Part shown: positions 9,376 to 18,494 of the stretch, one piece after another
How the letters are laid out: each line of letters opens with the position of its first letter
Position numbering within the stretch: position 1 is the stretch's first letter
Assembly: GCA_016342745.1 (NCBI GenBank)
Contig: JAEINT010000002.1
Location: 62,001-126,000, forward strand
From: Labilibaculum sp.
GTDB taxonomy: Bacteria; Bacteroidota; Bacteroidia; Bacteroidales; Marinifilaceae
Direction: 5' to 3'
Length of the DNA: 64,000 nucleotides
The notes under the pieces: model-generated
What the model was told of the DNA's origin: nothing
The model's database searches: none
Seen by the model: only the letters and a program-made list of their open reading frames with translations
Program-made: the position numbers and the translations under genes

Positions 9376-9828
9376 ATGCGAGTTGTGATTCAGAGAGTTA
9401 CGGAAGCGTCAGTGCGAGTTGATTCTGAAATTATTGGTCAAATTAAAAAAGGATTGATGGTTTTGGTGGGTATTGAGAATGAAGATTGCTTGGATGATGC
9501 AGAATGGCTCAGTAAAAAAATCTGTAATCTTCGAATTTTCGATGATGAAGATGGGGTAATGAATAATTCTCTGATAGATGTAGATGGAGACATTCTGGCA
9601 ATCAGTCAGTTTACGCTGCATGCTAAAACTAAAAAGGGAAATCGACCATCTTATATCGCAGCAGCAAAACCAGAAGTTTCAATACCTCTTTATGAAAATT
9701 TTGTTGCCTGTTTGGAAAAGGTATCTGGAACAAAAGTCGAAACTGGAAAGTTTGGTGCCGAAATGCAGGTTTCGCTAATTAACGATGGACCAGTTACCAT
9801 TGTAATGGATACTAAAAACAAAGAATAA
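9376..9828 (+). CDS. dtd: D-aminoacyl-tRNA deacylase
   Basis: Hydrolyses D-amino acids (and misattached glycine) from tRNA, recycling the tRNA and enforcing homochirality. The 150-aa length is exactly typical. The catalytic SQFTL motif and the second signature NDGPVT with the Gly-cisPro pair are both intact. The start ATG gives the canonical N-terminus MRVVIQRV. Three bases separate its stop from the mazG-like gene, so these two form an operon that probably continues towards deoC. An inverted repeat overlapping the promoter hints at regulation. Confidence 0.97.
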   Translation: MRVVIQRVTEASVRVDSEIIGQIKKGLMVLVGIENEDCLDDAEWLSKKICNLRIFDDEDGVMNNSLIDVDGDILAISQFTLHAKTKKGNRPSYIAAAKPEVSIPLYENFVACLEKVSGTKVETGKFGAEMQVSLINDGPVTIVMDTKNKE

Positions 9829-9831
9829 GCT

Positions 9832-10164
9832 ATGAATCAGATCGGAATTAAGGAAGCTCAAGAAATGGTCGATCAGTGGATCAAAAAATATGGTGTTCGA
9901 TATTTTAACGAACTAACCAATATGGCTATTTTAACGGAAGAAGTAGGTGAGGTGGCTCGTATTGTTTCTCGTAAATATGGCGAGCAATCTTTCAAGGAAA
10001 GTGATAAAAAAGTTGATTTAGCAGATGAAATGGCCGATGTTCTTTGGGTTTTGATGTGTTTGGCAAATCAGACAGGAGTCGATTTAAATGAAGCTTTTCA
10101 AAAAAATATAAAAAAGAAAACCAATCGGGATAAGGATCGGCACAAAAATAATGAGAAACTGTAG
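9832..10164 (+). CDS. MazG-like nucleotide pyrophosphohydrolase
   Basis: Small 110-aa all-alpha NTP pyrophosphatase of the MazG/dUTPase superfamily. Members hydrolyse NTPs or dNTPs to the monophosphate and pyrophosphate as a housecleaning step. The metal-binding EExxE motif (EEVGE, residues 36-40) and the ExxD motif (EMAD, residues 66-69) are intact. The C-terminal tail is strongly basic. It is translated right behind dtd (3-nt gap) and lies 200 nt ahead of deoC, so it sits among nucleotide and tRNA quality-control genes. The exact substrate cannot be read from sequence. Confidence 0.88.
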   Translation: MNQIGIKEAQEMVDQWIKKYGVRYFNELTNMAILTEEVGEVARIVSRKYGEQSFKESDKKVDLADEMADVLWVLMCLANQTGVDLNEAFQKNIKKKTNRDKDRHKNNEKL

Positions 10165-10269
10165 TGAAACTTAAGTGTGTGAATCTGAGGATTTCAACAT
10201 ATTTATTATAGTTTTGTGGTTTAGAAAAGTAGTTCAGAAGAGCAATCTTTTGTACATATGGAAAAATCA

Positions 10270-10283
10270 GCGGAAACGTCCGC
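10270..10283. other. Short hairpin upstream of deoC
   Basis: GCGGA-AACG-TCCGC forms a 5-bp stem with a tetraloop in the mazG-deoC gap, followed by a T-rich stretch. It may be a weak terminator of the dtd-mazG transcript. Confidence 0.3.
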
Positions 10284-10365
10284 AACTGGTTTATTTTTAT
10301 TTATTTACACTGTGTAGCGACAAATGTAGGATTTGGCGCTCCATCCTAATTAAAAATTTAGAAGG

Positions 10366-11265
10366 ATGAAGAGAGACATTTTAGAAATCTTGAAATCGTA
10401 CAATTTAGAATTGAATGATCAAGAGGTTAGCAATCAGGTAAAAGCGATTTTAGCTTCCGATTTTGATTCTTTGTACACTGTTGAGAATTTGAAGACAAAT
10501 TTCTCGTTAATTGATTTAACGACTTTGAATTCTACCGACACCCACGCAAGAGCAAAAAGTTTTGCAGATAATGTAAATAACTTCCAGAATGATTTTGACA
10601 TGCCGAATGTTGCAGCAATCTGCGTATACCCATACCAGGTTCCAACATTAAATGAAAACTTAAAAGCAGAAGGCGTAAATATTGCCTCTGTTGCCGGTGT
10701 TTTCCCATCTTCTCAATCTTTCATTGAAGTTAAGGCATTAGAATGTAAAATGGCTGTTGAAAAAGGAGCTGATGAAATTGACATTGTCATTTCAATTGGA
10801 GCTTTCTTAGAGGGAAACTATCAAACTGTGTTCGATGAGATCGTAGCACAAAAAGAAGCTTGCGGAAAAGGGCACTTAAAAGTGATTTTGGAAACAGGAG
10901 AGTTGAAAACGGCAACAAACATTCGAACAGCATCAATTATTGCAATGGAAGCTGGTGCCGATTTTATTAAGACATCAACTGGTAAGGTTCCGGTTAACGC
11001 AACTTTGGAGGCTGCTCACATCATGACTCAGGCCATTCAAGAGTATTTTAATAAAACAGGTCGAATGGTTGGTTTTAAACCTGCAGGAGGGATTTCAACA
11101 GGGAAAGACGCCATCGAGTTTTTTGCAGTATCGAAAAACAATTTAGGAGAGGAGTGGTTAACGAATGAATATTTGCGTATTGGAGCATCTAGTTTAGCCA
11201 ATAATATTTTGTCTGAAATTCATTTTATAGAGACAGGTGAAAAGAAAGACATAAAATATTTTTAA
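10366..11265 (+). CDS. deoC: Deoxyribose-phosphate aldolase
   Basis: Class I aldolase that cleaves 2-deoxyribose-5-phosphate to glyceraldehyde-3-phosphate and acetaldehyde in deoxynucleoside catabolism. The protein is 299 aa, the longer class seen in Bacteroidota and gamma-proteobacteria. The Schiff-base lysine is Lys202 in DFIKTSTGK. Other typical segments are CVYPYQVP and GFKPAGGISTGKDA. The start is preceded by GAAGG just upstream. A strong terminator follows. Its position after the dtd-mazG pair is consistent with a nucleotide-housekeeping group, but a 201-nt gap allows an independent promoter. Confidence 0.97.
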   Translation: MKRDILEILKSYNLELNDQEVSNQVKAILASDFDSLYTVENLKTNFSLIDLTTLNSTDTHARAKSFADNVNNFQNDFDMPNVAAICVYPYQVPTLNENLKAEGVNIASVAGVFPSSQSFIEVKALECKMAVEKGADEIDIVISIGAFLEGNYQTVFDEIVAQKEACGKGHLKVILETGELKTATNIRTASIIAMEAGADFIKTSTGKVPVNATLEAAHIMTQAIQEYFNKTGRMVGFKPAGGISTGKDAIEFFAVSKNNLGEEWLTNEYLRIGASSLANNILSEIHFIETGEKKDIKYF

Positions 11266-11285
11266 AAGAGATTAATAATTAAACA

Positions 11286-11314
11286 AAAAGTCGGATATTT
11301 TCCGGCTTTTTTTT
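11286..11314 (+). terminator. deoC terminator
   Basis: AAAAAGTCGGA / TCCGGCTTTTT stem with one G-U pair and a TATTT loop, followed by eight T residues. A clear intrinsic terminator. Confidence 0.85.
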
Positions 11315-11366
11315 ATTTACTTGCGATAGATTTATTTAACACCGCAATTAAATTGTTAACACTTTC

Positions 11367-13274
11367 ATGAACACCGAATCCCACCATCTGCTAAAAAAGA
11401 GAATTCAAGAACTGGAAACAGAAGCAGAAAGATTACGTGGACTGATTCCACAAGAGTTTATCACAGAGGAATTTCTTGATAGAGTTTCAATAAATGACAC
11501 GAATGATTCAGTGTCGGTAATAGATACGAACTATACTTTGGTGGAAGTAAATGATAAGCGTTTACAAGGAACCAACATGCAGAGGTCTGCATTAATTGGA
11601 GAGAAGTGTTATAATGTTTTTTATGATTTAAATAAGCCATGTGAAGAATGTACAATTGAGAAGGTGATTGAGAGCAATGCGCCTGATCGTTTTTTGAAAT
11701 CCTACATGGAGAACAGTAAAATAAAATTTGAAGAAAAATACATTTCTCCGGTACTAAATAAAGATGGTGCTGTTGAAAGAATTATAGTTCAGAGTAAAGA
11801 TATTTCTAGTTATTACCATTTGGTAGATCGCGTTGGGCAAAGAGAAGAATTTTACAAAAACACATTTGAATCGGCGGGAGATGCATTTCTTGTTCATGAT
11901 GAAAAAGGGCAATTAATTGAGTTTAGTTCTCGCTTGTGTAAAATGTTGGGTTATTCAGAAAAAGAATTGGCTCAACTAAATGTTAATGATATAGATGATC
12001 CAAAAGATTCTGAAGACTTTGTAGTTAGAAAGAATGAAATGGATATTAACGGAACTGCAATTTTCGAAACCAATTTAGTTCGTAAATGTGGTAAGAGAAT
12101 TCCCGTTGAAGTAAGCGCCAATATTAATCGATTTGCGAATACAAAAATCTATTTTGTTGCCATAAGAAATATTGAAAAAAGAAAAATTGCAGAGCATAAA
12201 TTAAGTGAGAGCGAAGAACGTTTTAGAACCTTAGTAGAAAATGCTCCAGATTTAATTATGCGTTTCGATAGAGATCATAAGCATCTTTTTGTTAACTCTG
12301 CCTCCAATACCGTTCTGAATATAAAACCAGAAGCTTTTATTGGGAAAACACATTTCGACATGGGATTTCCAACAGATATGTGTGAGTTCTGGGAGCAAGA
12401 AATGAACTTAGCCTTTGAAAGTAAACAGCAGCATTGTGTCGACTTTACTTTAACTCTTGATGATGAGATTCGCTATTTTGAATGGCAATTAATTCCAGAG
12501 TTGAATTCAGAAGGAGAGAGCGAAACATTAATGGCAATTGCGAGAGATATTAGTGTTCGAAAAAGAACTGAAATAGCTTTAAACGATGCGATTAAAACAA
12601 AGGATAAGTTTTTCTCAATTATTGCTCATGATTTAAAGAACCCTTTTAATGCCTTGTTACCAATAGCCAAAAACCTATTTCTCAATTGTAATGAAATGTC
12701 TCAGGAACAAATTGCTGAGTCATCAGAAATCATTCATTCTTCTGCATCGCAGGAATATAAGTTATTAAATAATCTTTTGGAATGGGGTAGATCCCAAATG
12801 GGTAAGATTAGCCTTAACCCAAAACAAATCGATTTACAGAAAATAGTCACTTCAAATGTTTTATTACACAAAGCGAAAGCGGATAATAAAAGGTTAGCGG
12901 TAAGTGTTGATATTATCAATGGAAGTATGGCATTTACCGATGAGTATATGATTGATACAGTAATCCGCAACCTTTACTCTAATGCTTTGAAATTTAGCAG
13001 ACCTGGTGGTGAAGTGAAAATAAAAATAAGGAACAATCAATCCAAAGCTATCCTTAGTATAGAAGATAATGGTATTGGAATAAGTGCCGAAAATCAGAAG
13101 AGACTTTTTAGAATTGACACGAATTATACCAGAATGGGTACTGAGGAAGAATCAGGAACAGGTTTGGGACTAATCCTGTGCAAAGAATTTGTCGATCAGA
13201 ATAACGGGAAAATTTATGTTGAAAGTACGGTAGAAAAGGGAAGTGTATTTTTTGTAGAGTTACCTTTGCAATAA
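11367..13274 (+). CDS. Cytoplasmic multi-PAS sensor histidine kinase
   Basis: A 635-aa kinase without signal peptide or membrane helix. After a short coiled coil (residues 1-25) come three PAS-like domains at about 40-145, 155-270 and 285-400. The first carries a PCEEC cysteine pair of the kind found in some redox or metal-sensing PAS domains. HisKA follows with phosphoacceptor His421 in FFSIIAHDLKNPFN. HATPase_c has EDNGIGIS and GTGLGLILCKEF. It would autophosphorylate and pass phosphate to a response regulator, but none is adjacent, so it is an orphan kinase. It sits alone between a terminator and a convergent gene. Confidence 0.93.
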   Translation: MNTESHHLLKKRIQELETEAERLRGLIPQEFITEEFLDRVSINDTNDSVSVIDTNYTLVEVNDKRLQGTNMQRSALIGEKCYNVFYDLNKPCEECTIEKVIESNAPDRFLKSYMENSKIKFEEKYISPVLNKDGAVERIIVQSKDISSYYHLVDRVGQREEFYKNTFESAGDAFLVHDEKGQLIEFSSRLCKMLGYSEKELAQLNVNDIDDPKDSEDFVVRKNEMDINGTAIFETNLVRKCGKRIPVEVSANINRFANTKIYFVAIRNIEKRKIAEHKLSESEERFRTLVENAPDLIMRFDRDHKHLFVNSASNTVLNIKPEAFIGKTHFDMGFPTDMCEFWEQEMNLAFESKQQHCVDFTLTLDDEIRYFEWQLIPELNSEGESETLMAIARDISVRKRTEIALNDAIKTKDKFFSIIAHDLKNPFNALLPIAKNLFLNCNEMSQEQIAESSEIIHSSASQEYKLLNNLLEWGRSQMGKISLNPKQIDLQKIVTSNVLLHKAKADNKRLAVSVDIINGSMAFTDEYMIDTVIRNLYSNALKFSRPGGEVKIKIRNNQSKAILSIEDNGIGISAENQKRLFRIDTNYTRMGTEEESGTGLGLILCKEFVDQNNGKIYVESTVEKGSVFFVELPLQ

Positions 13275-13279
13275 GCTGT

Positions 13280-14266
13280 TTACTTGTTTCTTGAAATGGT
13301 ATAATCAACCAGATTAATTAATGCCTCTCTAGCTTCTGAAGTCGGAAATTCATGTAAGATATTCATTGCTTTTTGTTTGTATTCAATCATTTTCTGACTG
13401 GTATAATCAATACCTCCATTATCTTTAACAAAACTTATTAATTCGTTAACCTTTACCTTGTTTTTATTGTGTTTACGGATAATTTTTAAAGCCCAACGAC
13501 GATCCTTATCGGATATATTTCTTAAAACATAAATCAAAGGAAGCGTTAACTTCTTTTCTTTGATGTCATTACCCGTTGGTTTCCCAATGGTTCCTTGCTT
13601 TTCGTAATCAAATAAATCATCCTTCATTTGGAAAGCAATTCCAAGATGTGACCCAAATTGTTTTAGCTTTTGCTGATCTTCTTCACTTGCTCCAGCCGAA
13701 ATAGCCCCCAATTCTGTACAAGAGGCAATTAAACTGGCCGTTTTCTTATAAATAATATCAAAATAAACCTCTTCGGTAATGTTTAGCTTTCGCGATTTTT
13801 CAAGCTGAAGTAGTTCACCTTCACTCATTTCACGAACAGCATTAGAAACGACTTTTAATTGTCCAAATTCATTATTATCCAAAGCAATTAATAAACCTTT
13901 CGATAAGAGAAAATCACCAACCAATACCGCAGCTTTTGTTTTCCATAAGGCATTTACAGAGAAAAAACCTCTTCTTTCGTAGGCTTCATCAACAACATCA
14001 TCATGAATTAAAGTTGCCGTATGCAGCAGCTGGGTTAGGGCCGCAGCTGTGTAGGTAGAATCGTTAATAGAGCCAGCTAACTTGGCGCTTAAGAACACTA
14101 AGATAGGCCTTATTTCTTTGCCTTTTCGTTTGATAATGTACCTGTTAATGACGTTTAATAGGCGTACCTTGGTTTTCATTGAATCCTTAAAGTAGGTTTC
14201 AAATTGATCCATCTCTTCTTTAACAGGAGCCTTAATGTCACTTATACTGGTTTTCTTCAAATTCAT
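13280..14266 (-). CDS. Polyprenyl diphosphate synthase, long-chain type
   Basis: Trans-prenyltransferase that elongates allylic diphosphates with isopentenyl diphosphate, probably making the menaquinone side chain. The first Asp-rich motif is LIHDDVVDEA and the second is KDDLFDYE. The residue five positions before the first DD is Ala (TATLIHDD), a small residue that leaves the product tunnel open and favours long chains, unlike the second prenyl synthase at 59457. The ATG at 14266 gives 328 aa. An in-frame TTG three codons earlier lies inside a -7 box and is not the likely start. It converges with the PAS kinase. Confidence 0.92.
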   Translation of the reverse strand: MNLKKTSISDIKAPVKEEMDQFETYFKDSMKTKVRLLNVINRYIIKRKGKEIRPILVFLSAKLAGSINDSTYTAAALTQLLHTATLIHDDVVDEAYERRGFFSVNALWKTKAAVLVGDFLLSKGLLIALDNNEFGQLKVVSNAVREMSEGELLQLEKSRKLNITEEVYFDIIYKKTASLIASCTELGAISAGASEEDQQKLKQFGSHLGIAFQMKDDLFDYEKQGTIGKPTGNDIKEKKLTLPLIYVLRNISDKDRRWALKIIRKHNKNKVKVNELISFVKDNGGIDYTSQKMIEYKQKAMNILHEFPTSEAREALINLVDYTISRNK

Positions 14267-14272
14267 AGCAAC

Positions 14273-14280
14273 CAAAGTTA
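14273..14280 (-). promoter_or_regulatory. Candidate -7 box for prenyl synthase
   Basis: On the minus strand TAACTTTG perfectly matches TANNTTTG and ends 6 nt before the ATG at 14266, so the mRNA would be leaderless. No -33 match at the expected spacing. Confidence 0.45.
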
Positions 14281-14432
14281 ATAATTTATCGTTCTCATAA
14301 AAGGTTGAAGTTTCAAAATTTTCGGATTCAGAACTCTAGTATTTATTAAGACTTTACCTAAATTATATACAAAACGAGAAATTTAACTATTTCAATATGA
14401 ATATGCTGTTCATTTACGAATATATTTATATA

Positions 14433-14465
14433 TTTGCATTTGATACTTTACGTGAATAATCTTTG
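14433..14465 (+). promoter_or_regulatory. Promoter of ArsR-family gene
   Basis: TTTG (14433-14436), a 20-nt spacer, then TAATCTTTG (14457-14465), a -7 box with one extra base relative to TANNTTTG. The ATG follows 3 nt later, which implies a leaderless transcript. Confidence 0.55.
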
Positions 14466-14468
14466 TGT

Positions 14469-14768
14469 ATGAAAATTAAAGAATTAGAACCTGAAAAGCT
14501 CGAGCAGGCCGCGAATATGCTAAAGGCTATTGCGCACCCAATGAGAATTGCAATTTTGGGGTATCTGGAGGATGGAAAAAAGCTTACAGTGACTGAAATT
14601 CATGAATTATTAAAAATAGAGCAATCAACTACATCTCATCATTTGGGAATTTTGAAAGATAAAGGTGTGCTTTCTTCTAAGAGAGAAGGGAAGAATACAT
14701 ACTATTTTTTAAAGCATTGTAGTCTAAGTAATATTGTTGATTGTATCAGCAATTGTACTCACGGATAA
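14469..14768 (+). CDS. ArsR-family winged-helix transcriptional regulator
   Basis: A 99-aa protein with one winged helix-turn-helix: KAIAHPMRIAILGYL, then the recognition region STTSHHLGILKDKGV and wing REGKNTYYFL. ArsR/SmtB proteins repress operons and release DNA on binding metals or other signals. The C-terminus has Cys residues (HCSLSNIVDCISNC) that could bind a ligand or metal, but the classical ELCVCDL metal box is absent, so the signal is unknown. The ATG at 14469 is preferred over the TTG two codons earlier, which belongs to the -7 promoter box. A terminator separates it from queD. Confidence 0.9.
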   Translation: MKIKELEPEKLEQAANMLKAIAHPMRIAILGYLEDGKKLTVTEIHELLKIEQSTTSHHLGILKDKGVLSSKREGKNTYYFLKHCSLSNIVDCISNCTHG

Positions 14769-14774
14769 AAAAAT

Positions 14775-14802
14775 AAAAAACCAGTTATTACTGGTTTTTT
14801 TT
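14775..14802 (+). terminator. Terminator after ArsR-family gene
   Basis: AAAAAACCAGT-TATT-ACTGGTTTTTT stem-loop followed by more T. Being A/T-symmetric, it could work in both directions. It ends only 14 nt before the queD ATG. Confidence 0.85.
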
Positions 14803-14816
14803 ATGCAAAATAAAAA

Positions 14817-15263
14817 ATGGCAAAAGTTAGATTAACCAAGGAGTTTCGTTTCGAAATGGCTCATGCCTTATGGAATTATGATGGACTTTGTAAAAATATC
14901 CATGGACATTCATATATCCTTTTTGTAACTGTAATTGGGGAACCAATAACAGATGAAAATAACCCTAAATTGGGAATGGTGATGGATTTTGGCGATATGA
15001 AAAAAATCGTTTCGGAGGAAGTTGTTGATCAATTGGATCATTCGGTTGTGCTTAGCAAAGCAACACCAAATTTAGAACAATTGAATATCGATCAAATGTT
15101 CGAACGCTTTTTTATTACTGATTATCAACCAACATGTGAAAATATGATTGTTGATTTCGCAGATAGAATAAGCAAGCGTTTACCTCAAGATGTTACACTT
15201 CACTCATTGAAGTTACACGAGACAGCTACTTCTTTTGCGGAGTGGTATGCTGAGGATAACTAG
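14817..15263 (+). CDS. queD: 6-carboxytetrahydropterin synthase (QueD-like)
   Basis: Zinc enzyme of the 6-pyruvoyl-tetrahydropterin synthase family that converts dihydroneopterin triphosphate to 6-carboxytetrahydropterin, the second step to queuosine. Zinc ligands are His16 (EMAHALW) and His29/His31 (HGHSY), with Cys25 as the catalytic nucleophile. LDHSVVL and the C-terminal LHETATSFAEWY are also conserved. The 148-aa length is normal. No queC, queE or folE is adjacent, so pathway membership is inferred from the family. Its ATG lies just behind a strong terminator, so its own promoter or read-through must be assumed. Confidence 0.9.
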   Translation: MAKVRLTKEFRFEMAHALWNYDGLCKNIHGHSYILFVTVIGEPITDENNPKLGMVMDFGDMKKIVSEEVVDQLDHSVVLSKATPNLEQLNIDQMFERFFITDYQPTCENMIVDFADRISKRLPQDVTLHSLKLHETATSFAEWYAEDN

Positions 15264-15287
15264 ATATCAATCAAGATACTATTATTG

Positions 15288-15313
15288 ACCTGGAAGAAAT
15301 TTCAGGTTTTTTT
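15288..15313 (+). terminator. queD terminator
   Basis: ACCTGGAA-GAAA-TTTCAGGT (8 pairs, one G-U) followed by a run of seven T. Confidence 0.75.
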
Positions 15314-15423
15314 GTACCCAACAGTTTATATCGTTTTAATTACTATCTCAGATAATAGCGAGGAAAATAACTTAGATGGCAAATACAATTCGGTATTATT
15401 CATTAATAATTAATCATTCAGAA

Positions 15424-15453
15424 TTGCTCTTGCGCGATTATCTTGTACTTTTG
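15424..15453 (+). promoter_or_regulatory. polA promoter
   Basis: TTG (15424-15426), a 19-nt spacer, then TACTTTTG (15446-15453): a full Bacteroidota-type promoter 28 nt upstream of the polA ATG. Confidence 0.65.
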
Positions 15454-15481
15454 TTTGAATACAATTAACATTTAGAATCTT

Positions 15482-18256
15482 ATGCACTCATCAAGTTCCA
15501 ATTCGGGTAAAAAGTTATTTTTATTAGATGCTTTTGCCCTGATATACAGATCATATTTCGCATTTATTAAAAATCCAAGATTTACTTCTACTGGAATTAA
15601 CTCTTCGGCTATGCTTGGGTTTACCAATACTTTATTAGAAGTACTTGAAAAAGAGAAACCATCACATATTGCAGTTGTATTTGATCCAGTTGGTCCAACT
15701 TTCCGTCACGATATGTTTAAGGAATACAAGGCGCAGAGACCACCTATGCCAGATGATTTAAGGAAATCAATTCCTTACATCAAATCAATTATTCAGGGTT
15801 TTAACATTCCTGAATTCGATGTTGAAGGTTACGAGGCTGATGATGTGATTGGAACTTTAGCCAAAAAGGCCGAAAAGGAAGGGTTTACAGTTTACATGAT
15901 GACTCCTGATAAGGATTACGCTCAATTGGTGAGTGATAATATCTTCATGTATAAACCGAAACGATCTGGAAAAGAAGTTGAAATTTGGGGATTACCAGAA
16001 GTTCAAGAAAAATTTGGGATAGAAACTGCCGATCAAATTATTGATTATTTAGGATTAATGGGAGATGCTTCCGATAATATCCCGGGCTGCCCAGGAATTG
16101 GACCCAAGACAGCGCAGAAATTGATCGAATCATATAAATCGATAGATGGGCTCTATGAGAATACCGATAAACTAAAAGGAAAGCAAAAAGAGAAAATTAT
16201 AGAATCGGAAGAGCAAGTTCGTTTTTCGAGAGTTTTGGCAACAATAGCTTTGGATGCTCCAATAGATTTTGATGAAGAGAATTATAAATTGATAGATTTT
16301 GATGAAATCAAATTAAGAGCCGTTTTTAAGGAATTGGAACTTTTCACTTTGGCCGAACGCGTTTTCAAAAATCAAGGCGATCTTTTTCCTTCTGAGAGTG
16401 AAAAATCTACAGACAAGGATGCAGTAGAGAATAAAGAGGTGATTCTAAGGAACTTAAACGACTTAGCTTGCAAGTTTTTTGTGATTGATAATCAGGCTTC
16501 TAGAGCTGATTTAAAGGCAGAATTATGTGTTCAGAAAGAATTCTCATTTAGAACAGTTTTGTCAGATTTAGATCCAAATACGTCTAATTTGTTAGGTTTG
16601 GCCTTTTCTTACCAAAACGATAAATCATTTTTTGTTCCGTTTCCACAAAATTTTGAAGAAGCCAAAAAAGTGGCTCAAGAATTCAAATTTATTTTTGAAG
16701 ATGAAAATATTTTAAAAATTGGTCACGACTGCAAACGCGACACTCTAATTTTGCGCTGGCATGGTCTTGAAGTGAAAGGGCCAATTTTCGATAACATGAT
16801 TGCTCATTACTTAATTCAACCAGAATTAAAACATGAATTTGCCTTTGTTGCGAATTCAGTTTTAAATTATCAGGTAATTGAATCGGATGATAAGTCGAAA
16901 AAGAAAAAAGAGCAATTGAGTTTACTATTGGAACCAGAACCAGTGAAACATGATTCCTTTTGCGAAGAAACAATTCTTAGTCTTGAGTTGAAGAATGAAT
17001 TAGAGACTAAGATGAAGGAGAACAACTTAATTGATTTGTTCTACAATATTGAAATGCCATTGCTAAGCATATTGGCAGATATGGAATTTGCAGGAGTAAG
17101 TATCGATGTACCAACATTGAAAGAATATGCGATTGTTCTGAACGAAGAAGTAGATGGCATAGAGAAGGAAATTAAAGAAATGGCTGGTGTCGATTTTAAC
17201 GTAGCTTCTCCAAAACAGTTGGGCGAAGTATTGTTCGATACAATGGAGCTCGATAGTAAAGCTAAAAAAACGAAATCGGGGCAATATTCAACTTCGGAAG
17301 CCGTACTTTCCAAGTTAAAAGGCAAGCACGAAATTATACAGAAGATTTTGGATTTTAGATCGCTGAAAAAGTTGATCTCAACCTATGTTGAAGCACTTCC
17401 TACTTACATTAATGAAAAATCGGGTAAGATACATACCTCTTTTAAGCAAGCGGAAGCTGCAACGGGGCGTTTGAGTTCAACAAATCCAAATATTCAGAAT
17501 ATTCCGATTCGCACACCTCAGGGGCGTTACGTTCGAAAGGCTTTCATTCCATCCGATGAGAAACATGTTTTCCTTTCGGCAGATTATTCTCAGGTTGAAT
17601 TGCGTTTGATGGCACATATGAGTCAGGATCAGGGAATGATTGATGCCTTTAATCTTGCTGCCGATTTTCATCAAGCAACGGCTGCTAAAATATTTAAACT
17701 TCCTCTTGAGGAGGTGACTAGTGATATGCGTTCGCAGGCCAAATCTGCAAACTTTGGAATTATTTATGGAATTTCGGCCTTTGGTTTGGCTGAGAATCTT
17801 GGAATATCTCGTAAAGAAGGTAAGGCTTTAATTGATGGGTATTTTGAATCTTATCCAGGCGTAAAGATCTTTATGGATAAAGCGATTCAGGATGCACGTG
17901 AGAATGAGTACGTAAGTACCATTAAAGGGCGTCGTCGTTATTTGAAAGATATCAACTCAGGCAATGGAATGATGAAATCTATTGCTGAGCGTAATGCCAT
18001 TAATGCACCCGTACAAGGATCGGCTGCCGATGTCATCAAAATTGCAATGATTAATATCGACAAACGAATGAAATTGGAAGGCATGAAATCAAAAATGTTG
18101 ATTCAGGTGCATGATGAATTGAACTTTGATTGTTTAAAATCAGAATTGGATCAAATGAAGCTTATTTTAAAAGAAGAAATGGAAAGTGCGATACAATTAT
18201 CGGTTCCTTTAACTGTAGACATGGGAGTAGGAGAGAATTGGCTGCAGGCGCATTAA
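15482..18256 (+). CDS. polA: DNA polymerase I, proofreading site degenerate
   Basis: 924 aa. The N-terminal 5' nuclease domain is intact (GYEADDVIG, TPDKDYAQLV, GDASDNIPGCPGIGPK), as is the polymerase domain (motif A LSADYSQVELR, motif B RSQAKSANFGIIYG, motif C QVHDELNFD). It fills gaps and removes RNA primers in replication and repair. The central 3'-5' exonuclease domain keeps its fold-level similarity but not its metal ligands. Where E. coli has FDTET, this protein has FRTVL (Arg357 and Val359 replace Asp and Glu). Motif II reads GHDCKRD and the motif III aspartate is missing (SFCEET, residues 492-497). It is therefore probably proofreading-deficient. Confidence 0.97.
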   Translation: MHSSSSNSGKKLFLLDAFALIYRSYFAFIKNPRFTSTGINSSAMLGFTNTLLEVLEKEKPSHIAVVFDPVGPTFRHDMFKEYKAQRPPMPDDLRKSIPYIKSIIQGFNIPEFDVEGYEADDVIGTLAKKAEKEGFTVYMMTPDKDYAQLVSDNIFMYKPKRSGKEVEIWGLPEVQEKFGIETADQIIDYLGLMGDASDNIPGCPGIGPKTAQKLIESYKSIDGLYENTDKLKGKQKEKIIESEEQVRFSRVLATIALDAPIDFDEENYKLIDFDEIKLRAVFKELELFTLAERVFKNQGDLFPSESEKSTDKDAVENKEVILRNLNDLACKFFVIDNQASRADLKAELCVQKEFSFRTVLSDLDPNTSNLLGLAFSYQNDKSFFVPFPQNFEEAKKVAQEFKFIFEDENILKIGHDCKRDTLILRWHGLEVKGPIFDNMIAHYLIQPELKHEFAFVANSVLNYQVIESDDKSKKKKEQLSLLLEPEPVKHDSFCEETILSLELKNELETKMKENNLIDLFYNIEMPLLSILADMEFAGVSIDVPTLKEYAIVLNEEVDGIEKEIKEMAGVDFNVASPKQLGEVLFDTMELDSKAKKTKSGQYSTSEAVLSKLKGKHEIIQKILDFRSLKKLISTYVEALPTYINEKSGKIHTSFKQAEAATGRLSSTNPNIQNIPIRTPQGRYVRKAFIPSDEKHVFLSADYSQVELRLMAHMSQDQGMIDAFNLAADFHQATAAKIFKLPLEEVTSDMRSQAKSANFGIIYGISAFGLAENLGISRKEGKALIDGYFESYPGVKIFMDKAIQDARENEYVSTIKGRRRYLKDINSGNGMMKSIAERNAINAPVQGSAADVIKIAMINIDKRMKLEGMKSKMLIQVHDELNFDCLKSELDQMKLILKEEMESAIQLSVPLTVDMGVGENWLQAH

Positions 18257-18279
18257 TCAATAGATAAAATATATTTAAT

Positions 18280-18319
18280 GTGTCGAATAGAGGATCGAAC
18301 CTTTGTTCGGCACTTTTTT
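18280..18319 (+). terminator. polA terminator
   Basis: GTGTCGAA (18280-18287) pairs with TTCGGCAC (18306-18313, one G-U pair) and is followed by six T residues. Confidence 0.75.
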
Positions 18320-18494
18320 GTTGTTCACTTTAAATATTATGCTAATTTCACACACTTAAATTTTAGTAAACCAATTAATAGAATAAAATAGGTGTCATTT
18401 CTCTGGCTAACTAAGTCGAGTATAATTAGACCGATCAGCACAAATGACGTAAATATGTCGCAAGCTTGACACAATCTTTTGTTGACTCAAAAAC

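Noticed and set aside
16541-16980. Loss of the PolA exonuclease site as a sequencing error
   Set aside because: The frame is intact through the domain, and the surrounding family residues align well before and after the changed motifs, so substitutions rather than a frameshift explain it.
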